The notes under the pieces were generated by a model that saw nothing but the letters and a program-made list of their open reading frames with translations, ran no database searches and was not told the DNA's origin. A stretch of DNA of 64,000 nucleotides from Zygnema cylindricum. Lineage: Eukaryota > Streptophyta > Zygnematophyceae > Zygnematales > Zygnemataceae. Location: the NCBI GenBank assembly GCA_037447655.1, contig JBBHKE010002708.1:124001-188000 (forward strand). Reading direction: 5' to 3'. Both the position numbers and the translations under genes were made by a program. Shown one piece after another: positions 57,101 to 64,000 of the stretch (positions are counted from its first letter, which is position 1; every line of letters begins with the position of its first letter).

Positions 57101-59216
57101 AATGTTTAATGTTATTTAGCCTAGACCGAGTGGCCCTCATTATTATATGACAAGCATGACAAGGTACATGGCGTGGATGCTTACTTCAATATAAGAAGTG
57201 AGTCAAACACAATGCCTGACTGATTGTAGGGGTGTTAGGCATGGCGCATGCGGTCTCAATGTGTCTTTGGCGTTTGGTTGACATAAAGACTAGTTATGAG
57301 AAAGAGAGTGCATACGTCCAAAGGCAAAGGTTCAGACAAGTGAGCGAGATGCCTGGTCGATAAGTAGGTGCAGCTGGCACTCAGTCTTCCCTAACCCTCG
57401 TATACAATTTGGGGAAAAAACTGTCCCTTCATTTCTGCCAGTTTGGGAAAACATTTTTTTACTTGGGGTTTTTTTGATGCAATATATACAAATTCCCAAA
57501 ATCACAGAACGAAGCTGGTTTTTGTGATGTATGTAGACAGTGTATCGACAGTCTATCACGGCCTCTAATGTGCCCATCTTATTTCTGGTTTTGATTTTTT
57601 CATACGAAATGTGTTTAAGGATGTGTTTGTTTTAGCCACAGTATCTAGTGTCCTGAAGGACGATTTCTTCTTCTTGATTAAGTGACTTTGCAAGAAGGAG
57701 CACTGACTTCTGAATACTGCCGCTTTTAAACATCAGCAAGAGTATGCTGCCTGATATTGCTTACCACGTCTCAGTGAACGGTTGTTTGAAGAGAAAATGA
57801 AATGAGATAACAAGTGTGTCAGTTTTTCTTCATTACAGTACATCATAAAATGTTATTAGACTAAGATAATTGTATGTGTTGAAGTTAAATTGGAATCGAT
57901 AATACTGAATATGGGGAAGGTGACTTCAGGGCATCCTTTCAATAAGTATTATTAACATAATTTTGTAATTTTAGGTCAAAGAATACATGGACAAGGAAGT
58001 TTTATGAACTTCAACATTTATAGTTGTTGTTCCTTTCAAGAAAAAGTTGAGGTTATAGAGTGTAAGGTTTTGTGTGTAGTGGTTTTTTTTACTTCATGCG
58101 TTCATTTTTCTGTTGCTGTTACTTGATAAGACTGGTTAAGTTGTGTGGGCCAAACATATGGGCCGATCTTTATAAGTTGGTGGACTCGTGAAGGACATAA
58201 GCTGAGTGGAAGTCAGCGAAGGCTTCACTCAGAATTTTCTGGTGGAAGTTTGAGAACTTGTTTCTGTGTTCAAAGATGACTAACTGAATCCAATGCTCCT
58301 ACTTCCTGGTCTTTTTCTTGGGTTCTTCTCTCTGTCTGCTTTTGCCATGTCTGGTTCTCGCTTTTGTTTACGCTATTATATTCGTACACCTTTCTAACTG
58401 GCAGTCTTCTGTGTATTTTACAGGTGAAAGTTGTGGTGGCAGGGGGATATGGAACTGATGAAAACCCGTTGAGCTCAGCAGATATATACGATCCAGCAAG
58501 CGACACCTGGCGGTCTCTTCCTCCGATGCAGGTGGGGGGAAACACATGAAGTCACCTGGTCATAAGTAGTTGTATGATGGTCGGATGTATCAGTTATCGT
58601 TCTTAGTGTCAACAACGCTAATTTTTGCGCCTGATTCTGGTAAGTGTTTTTCTGCGGTATGAGTACTTCATGGGTCATTATTTTCTCCTTTTCTTTATTT
58701 CACCCTTACCTTTATGTAATACAATGTCTGCATGCTTCTTCCTCTTCTTCTTTCTTCTTCCTTCATCCTTCTTCTTTCTCCTTCCCTCTTCTTTCTCTTC
58801 CTTATTCTTTCTTTCTTCTTTCTTCTGCTTCCTTCTTCTTCTTCCTTCTTCTTCCGTCTTCTTTCTTCCTTCTTCTTTCATCTTCTTCTTTCTTCTTTCT
58901 TCTTCTTCCTTCTTCCTCCTTCTTCTTTCTTCTTCCTTCTTCTTTCTTCTTCTCATGGCCCAAAAGCCTATCTCAGTCGGCTGGCCCGTTTCTCTTTTTG
59001 TTTGTGCAGAATTCCAGTGGAGCTTGTAGAGGGCAGGTGGTGGATGGACGCTTTATGGTAAAACAGCTCGATGATGGACTTTTCATCGAAGCCTTTGACA
59101 TTAGCACCAGGACTTGGTGTACTCTTCTTGACAACGGACAGGTGGAGCGCGACCCTTTGAATATAGGGGACATGAACAACAATCGGAGTCGTAATTTTAC
59201 TTCCTTGTTGCTCTAG
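54175..59216 (+). CDS. F-box/kelch-repeat protein, six exons
   Basis: Exons 54175-54840, 55825-55904, 56479-56615, 56847-57052, 58424-58531 and 59010-59216; phases agree and give about 467 residues. F-box proteins bind SKP1 in SCF ubiquitin ligases; the kelch domain selects the target. The N-terminus (1-177) is acidic, Gly/Ser/Asn-rich and probably disordered. The F-box is at about 180-222 (LRELPGDLLQLCLARVPYRFHPRLKAVCKQW). Exon 2 gives RKEAEKTEVWTFIL. Kelch blades follow: RLYVMGGRPALNGW...VDVYNPVDNTWQQVTPMP and KVVVAGGYGTDENPLSSADIYDPASDTWRSLPPM. Exon 4 can start at 56847 or 56853. The start is the first ATG; a TTG lies nine bases upstream. Few blades are canonical, so a full six-blade propeller is uncertain. 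Confidence 0.92.
58738..58955. repeat. (TTC)n polypyrimidine tract in intron 5 of the F-box gene
   Basis: About 220 bases of CTTCTTTCTTCC words, just upstream of the exon 6 acceptor at 59010. Frames through it encode Phe/Ser/Leu strings on one strand and Lys/Arg/Glu on the other. Confidence 0.92.
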
Positions 59217-60284
59217 ATTCCCTTGAGGGGTTCTTTTGTTTTCTTTAATGATTTATTAGTCTAGTGGAGGCGGATAAGGCCTCAAATAGGCACGCTTTAA
59301 ATAGGAATTAGCGATAAAGGAACTTTTTTGCTGTTTTTCAATTGGAGGTTGTACTAGTGGCTCAGTCTCTGAGCCTGCCTGTTGGGGCGTGTAATATAAG
59401 GAGAAGAGTGTGCAGTGGGGAGTTACCCCTGGTGGTCTTGCACTACGGGTGAGACTGATATGTGGTGCGAGGCGTGTTGGAGTGAAGGGCAACTAGCCCA
59501 AACTTGGGTATTTTCTAGACAACCTAGTTAAACTCCATAGCAGGTGTAAGTTTTGAGCCTTTCATATGATGTAATTGGAGCCTAAATGTTTATCTTTCAA
59601 GTGAATTCAAAGGGAATTTGTGACAAGTGTGTGATTGCAAAATTAATTAGGGGACCATCTATTGGTTTCTGGTACGGCGTCCTGTACGCAATTGCTGTTT
59701 TTAAGTTTGTTAATGTTGTCTGTGTGACATAATCATCATGAATCCGTTCTTACATTTGTATGCCAAGAGAGTATTAATGCACATGTCCTATGGGTAGAAA
59801 CCTGTACTTTCTTGTCCTATGCACATGAAAACAAAAGAAATGAAAGGAAAAAATGGATAAACTTACATAAAATAAAGAGAAGCAAACACGTACCTCCGGA
59901 TCCTGTCTTTTCCTCCATCACTTCGCGACAACACCTGCTCCCCGTAAACATGTCCCTCCGGATCCGGCCTGCGGCCGCTGCCAACCACACGCGCACGGGC
60001 GAAATCCTAGGTGCAACCTCCTTCCGTAATCCTTAAGCTCCTTCCCCTTCCATTCCACGGCAGAAACCCCTTTCCCCCCACTAACATTACACACACCTCA
60101 AACCCTAACGCCAAGAACACACACACACGCTCACACACACACAACCAGAAAAAAAAAACAAAAAAAAGGTTCCGTCCCACTACCATTTCCACCATCTATT
60201 TCCCATGGTTTCCTTTCCTCCTTCCCATTTCCCCCTTCCTCTCCCTCTATCACCTCCCATGCTTCGCCCTCTCATTCAATAACC
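59217..60284. other. 3' region of the F-box gene and intergenic
   Basis: Probably begins with the 3' UTR. 60110-60145 has a (CA)n-like stretch. No other gene recognised. Confidence 0.45.
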
Positions 60285-60521
60285 ATGTCCGGCCGTGCAC
60301 CCTCGCCTCTTCTCCCTCGTTCACCTCCTCCACCTAAACCTCGCACACAAGCCTCAACACGGATAGACTGTTCTGGGTGTCATAACCATTTCGCGACCAG
60401 TGCCGGTATTGCCCGACATACAAAGATTGCTACGCTGACAAATTTACTTAACAAAACTATTTACAGGATACATAGGTTCGGTTATGTAAAAGTACGGATT
60501 AGGGTACAGACAAAAAACTAG
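60285..60521 (+). pseudogene. Possible truncated zinc-finger-like reading frame
   Basis: 78 codons: a Pro/Ser-rich basic N-terminus, then CSGCHNHFATSAGIARH, which has the CX2C and first His of a C2H2 finger at proper spacing. The last His is absent, and the coding look ends about where the LTR fragment at 60503 begins. It may be a gene end cut by that insertion, or chance. No splice partner found. Confidence 0.25.
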
Positions 60522-61144
60522 TACCGCGCATTTGTTTCGATAGCGAAACCAATACCGCGCAGGTTTTTATTACGACTACGATTAAATCTACATTTAATCG
60601 GACGGCCGGAATGAATGCCGAGATCGCAGAAGAGGATTTCGGCGGTTTTTGGTCATCGCCACATCGGATGACACGTGGCTGAATGACATTGGATCGCGGC
60701 ATCTCCGGGGATTAAGGGAGCAAATCCGGATATACCACGTGTCGACATTTAGGCCATCTCGTATAGTATTCGTACAGAAAGTACACCGGCAGCTGTACTT
60801 TTGTGTACGGAAGAGTAATATGATTGGTTCCGTACATCAGTAGATAGAGTTTGTGAGAAAGATAGGACTTAGAAAAATTGGTAGATAGGACCCTCTCCCC
60901 CTGAGAGCTTCTGTACAAAAGGTCAACTTTGACCCTCCATAACTTACTGCTCATGGGAGCAAATTCAGAGATTCTTTTTCCTATCGACTTAAGGGAGTCT
61001 TGCCTTCACAGAGGTGAAGGTGGTCAGAGTTTTTGTCTGCCAGGGTGGCAGTTATTCTTGCTGAAACACAAAGGGGTCAGGGTTATCATAGAGGCTTCTT
61101 GCAAGCTGTTTATTCTGAGTACCTATGTAGGTTTCAGAGTTTCA
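60503..61144 (+). mobile_element. LTR fragment related to Copia element 2
   Basis: Complementary to about 43382-44020 of the element 2 LTR (for example GGTCATCGCCACATCGGATG, GTCAACTTTGACCCTCCATA, ACAAAGGGGTCAGGGTTATC). It ends with the LTR terminus GTTTCAGAGTTTCA. The first part of the LTR (about 420 bp) is missing, so this is a truncated solo LTR in the orientation opposite to element 2. Confidence 0.88.
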
Positions 61145-61145
61145 A

Positions 61146-61375
61146 ATTACGCCACCGAGCGGCAGCGTAAAATCGCGCCACCGAGAGGCAGCATTGAATC
61201 ACGCCACCCTGCGGCAGTGTAGAATTATGTCCGTCGGCGGTAGTGTAGAATTATGCCAGCGGGCGGGCGACAGCGTAGAATTACGCTAGCGGGCGGGCGG
61301 CAGCGTAGAATTGTGCCACGGTACGGCGCTTTGTACCACGACGGGCGGCAGCGCTACATCGTGCCCGCGGTTTGG
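61146..61375. repeat. Degenerate minisatellite (AATTACGCCAGCGGGCGGCAGCGT-like)
   Basis: Seven or so units of about 28-34 bp built of AATTACGCCACCGAGCGGCA and variants, each ending GGCAGCGTA. It starts immediately after the LTR fragment end. Confidence 0.8.
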
Positions 61376-61829
61376 CCGTGTGACAGAAAAAAATCGAGAC
61401 AGACACGGCGCCTATATAAGGGTTTCCCCGAATGCGAATAACGTTCCTTTATTTATATACTGATATCATACTTTGACTAAATTAGTGTGGGTGTCAATTT
61501 TTCATATGTGAAGTTCTGTATCGTAGTACGTACTAAATAAGTAACTATATGAATTAGTATTACAGTATTAGTACTTTTTTGTCGTTTACATTTTACGGCG
61601 TTACCTTTTAAGTTACGGAACGAAAATCACGGTTTACGTCGCGTTTCAGAAAATTTGTTGTTACCTCTAAAACAACATATTAAATAAAAATTTTATTGTA
61701 TAAAATGCAATATATCGCGATTATTTATGTTGGTCGCGGTACGATATTTCGAGGACTTTCCTCGATTGATATTAGATATATCGAATATTGAAATTATCGC
61801 GATATGAAATTACCCGATACCCAACACTA
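61376..61829. other. Intergenic, no gene seen
   Basis: AT-rich. Contains CGATATTTCGAG and related TATCG words. Nothing recognised. Confidence 0.5.
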
Positions 61830-62028
61830 CATCGTCGATCGTATTTAGCGTGTTGAACACTAATTCGGCGCCCCTAAATTTTGACCCTTGAACCTTAAAT
61901 AGATTAAATGACGCTATTTAAGGATGTGGACCATAATTTGCCACGTCTACTTGCACTGAATTAGAATTAATGACGCTAATTTTTTCTTTACTCGAATAAT
62001 TTCTACACGCTAAATACGATCGACGGTG
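61830..62028. mobile_element. TA-type MITE, short subfamily
   Basis: Left CATCGTCGATCGTATTTAGCG after TA; right CGCTAAATACGATCGACGGTG before TA (62029-62030). The inverted repeat is nearly perfect over about 20 bases. The interior has AATTCGGCGCCCCTAAATTTTG and CTATTTAAGGATGTGGACCA, as in other short-subfamily copies. Confidence 0.88.
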
Positions 62029-63518
62029 TAGTCAACGTATACAATCGTCACGCCTTTAAGTGACAACGTTTGGTACACATAGGGACACCCGAGATCCGGG
62101 TCCGCCGGATCTGCGCTAAAAACAAAGTAAATTCTCTAAGTTTCAAGTACATGGAGACGCATCCTCAGTATTGGGTCACGGCGGAGACCGCTGTGACCTG
62201 AAGCCATGCCGGATGCGGCTTGCGATTCGTCAGACGTTCCGTGCATGGACTCGCCGCTTGCAACAAAGCAGATTTCGTGCGCTCGCACCAAATCTATAGT
62301 GTGTCATGGGGACTCGCCACGGCTCCACTCTTACCGGACTTGCACGTGCGCCGTGCTGGCAGACTCGGCATTCACATCAGGAAGCTGCCGCGGTATTGCA
62401 ACAATTCTTTGGCGACATCGCAGAGTGCCATTTTTTTTTAAGTGTTACAGTACTGTACCGTACATTGAACATATACGTGTTTAGACCATAGATAAAAAAT
62501 ACCGCATTTTTATCCGTATGATACGATGCAAAGGTGTAAAATAGGCGTAGCACACCAGTACGCTAAAAGAAACACCTCTGGGACGCCGTCACGCCGCCTA
62601 TTTTGTACCTTTTGTGTGAATAATACGGTGAAAAACGCGTAGCCTTTGATCCATGGTTTTGATTTCTTCTGTATGGTTATGGGCTCGCGCTGACTAGGTT
62701 CCGTTCGCGTGTGGCTGCAGATCTTGGCCTCTTGCCAATAGCGAGCGTCGCGTGTGGACACACGTCAGGCGTTCAGGAGATGGCGTGGATCTTCAGGTAG
62801 CTGTGTCACGAGGAGGCGGCTATTCGACTTTCTTGTCGTTTCTATCTGTTCTTGGGGACGCCGCCACCAAGTAACGTGCCGTTTGTCATTTCGACGGCGA
62901 CAAAAGTACAACTGTGCTGAATTACATATCCTTATCTTCCGAACCTTGAATCTGAGACAGAATCCAGCCACCATCCAAAAGGTCACCGGTTCATCTGTAC
63001 AGTCCACGTTTATCCTTCGCCACAGAAGTTCAAATTGAACGGCCCTCATGCCTCCCAAACTCCACAGATTCTTCCTCGCTCCTTCCAACTCATCACCGCG
63101 GAAAAAAATCAAAAACCAAATCGTACCTTCTAGTACACCTCACGACACCTCACCACTGTACTGTACTCCCGCTTCACGTCCGCTACGCAGCTTCCACAAA
63201 AGTCGTTTGTACACATCCACGCAATCCGTACCGCAGCTATCCAGCCAATTCGTACCACAAAATGTACTCCCTATCCGTACGTCCACGTGACCTTTGTCCT
63301 TCTGTCGTCTCCCCCGCTGTACGGTGTCTCGTTTGCCTCGTCCGCTCCGCCCCTACAAAGGCGCCGACAGCGCGCCTCTCCGCCTCCCGCGACCGCTGCC
63401 CTCGTCTCGAGCTTACCGCAGTGTCGTGCTGGAGTGCGAAAGACCCCCCTGCACTGCAGTGCAGCACTGTAGCGGCCCAAGGCGCCGCCCTGCAGCGCCC
63501 ATCTGCCGCCGAAGCCTG
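62029..63518. other. Upstream region of the USP gene, no gene seen
   Basis: 62090-62135 is the inverted counterpart of 41700-41760. GC content rises toward 63300. Open frames overlap on both strands and show no domain. Confidence 0.45.
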
Positions 63519-63563
63519 CCACAGGCCGCAGGCCACAGGCCACAGGCCACAGGCCACAGGCCG
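63519..63563. repeat. (CCACAGG)n heptamer repeat
   Basis: Six tandem CCACAGG units, one reading CCGCAGG. It lies about 160 bases upstream of the USP start. Confidence 0.9.
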
Positions 63564-63628
63564 GAGGAGAGCATCTGCTGCCGGACGCAGGGGGCTGCTG
63601 GCCGTACACTTTGTAAGCGAGCTGCCCG

Positions 63629-63630
<2 letters not shown>

Positions 63631-63690
<60 letters not shown>
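63631..63690. repeat. (AG)30 microsatellite before the USP start
   Basis: A perfect AG run of 60 bases ending 34 bases before the ATG at 63725, so it is probably in the 5' UTR. Similar to the CT/GA tracts at both expansin genes. Confidence 0.95.
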
Positions 63691-63693
<3 letters not shown>

Positions 63694-63724
63694 CAGAGCA
63701 TATCGGGCGGAGGGCGAGGGACGC

Positions 63725-63785
63725 ATGGAGCCGCTCATGACGAGCGATCCGAGGACGGTGCTAATTGCTGTGGATGGCAGCGAAG
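63725..63785 (+). CDS. Probable universal stress protein (UspA family), exon 1 only
   Basis: The first exon encodes MEPLMTSDPRTVLIAVDGSE and ends AG/GTAGG, a good donor. TVLIAVDGSE is the beta-1 strand and Asp-containing loop that opens UspA-fold proteins, where the Asp contacts ATP. Plant USP genes commonly have an intron early in the coding region. The rest lies beyond the window, so the call rests on about ten residues. A second in-frame ATG occurs at codon 5. Confidence 0.6.
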
Positions 63786-64000
63786 GTAGGCGAGGGAGGG
63801 GAGGGGAGGGGAGGGGTGGAGGGAAGCATTAGCCATGGCAGTCGTTTGTCACCTAGCGAAAGAAGTCAACCGAGGGAGGCATGGGGGGAGGAGAGGGAGA
63901 GAGAGAGAGGGAGAGGGAGAGACTAGCGGATTGTATTGTCCTCAGTTCTGTACCACGCTAATTTTCAGTTCGCACGGTTTTCTCTCACTTCGCACGATTG
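63786..64000 (+). other. Start of USP intron 1
   Basis: Begins GTAGGCGAGGGAGG and contains a GGGAGGGGAGG run (63794-63822) and a GAGAGGGAGA tract (63890-63921). The exon 2 acceptor is not seen in the window. Confidence 0.5.

Noticed and set aside
58625-59216. Long frames across the TTC tract near the F-box gene end
   Set aside because: Only the part from 59010 (exon 6) is protein-like; the rest is repeat translation within intron 5.
63237-63740. Overlapping 150-175-codon frames on both strands before the USP start
   Set aside because: GC-rich DNA plus AG and heptamer repeats keep all frames open; no domain, and the USP exon lies in its own short frame.

Overview
The window is plant nuclear DNA. 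It carries intron-containing plant genes (two alpha-expansin-family genes, one F-box/kelch gene, and the first exon of a probable universal stress protein gene) in a sea of Ty1/Copia retrotransposons, small inverted-repeat transposons and microsatellites. Intron lengths, long CT/GA tracts around gene starts and the divergent expansins would fit a seed-free land plant (bryophyte or lycophyte), but the sequence alone does not fix the species.

Layout. 1-12200 is gene-poor: short TA-flanked inverted-repeat elements, two copies of a hAT-type element with exact 8-bp target duplications (one nested inside another element), a degenerate segment of unknown origin (about 4600-7600), AT-rich and purine-rich tracts. 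12209-18216 is a complete but decayed Copia element (plus strand) with 534-bp LTRs and TTTTT target duplications. 18222-28430 is intergenic, with a head-to-tail cluster of inverted-repeat elements (21623-25304). 28430-32041 holds expansin gene 1 (three exons, plus strand); 39459-40277 holds expansin gene 2 (one exon, minus strand). 43382-49860 is a second complete, decayed Copia element (minus strand) with 1066-bp LTRs and ACATA target duplications. 50800-52440 is an old repeat copy carrying a 48-bp minisatellite. 54175-59216 is a six-exon F-box/kelch gene. 60503-61144 is an LTR fragment related to the second Copia element. The window ends in exon 1 of a probable universal stress protein gene (63725-63785).

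How it fits together. The host genes are unrelated in function: wall loosening (expansins), substrate selection for ubiquitination (F-box/kelch) and stress-related nucleotide-binding protein (USP). Both expansin genes have signal peptides or leaders lying in CT/GA microsatellites. Most of the rest is layered mobile DNA whose insertion order can be read from target-site duplications. The two Copia elements appear to use different parts of initiator tRNA-Met as primer. The motif CCGTAC/GTACGG is conspicuously frequent across intergenic DNA and in several tandem arrays.
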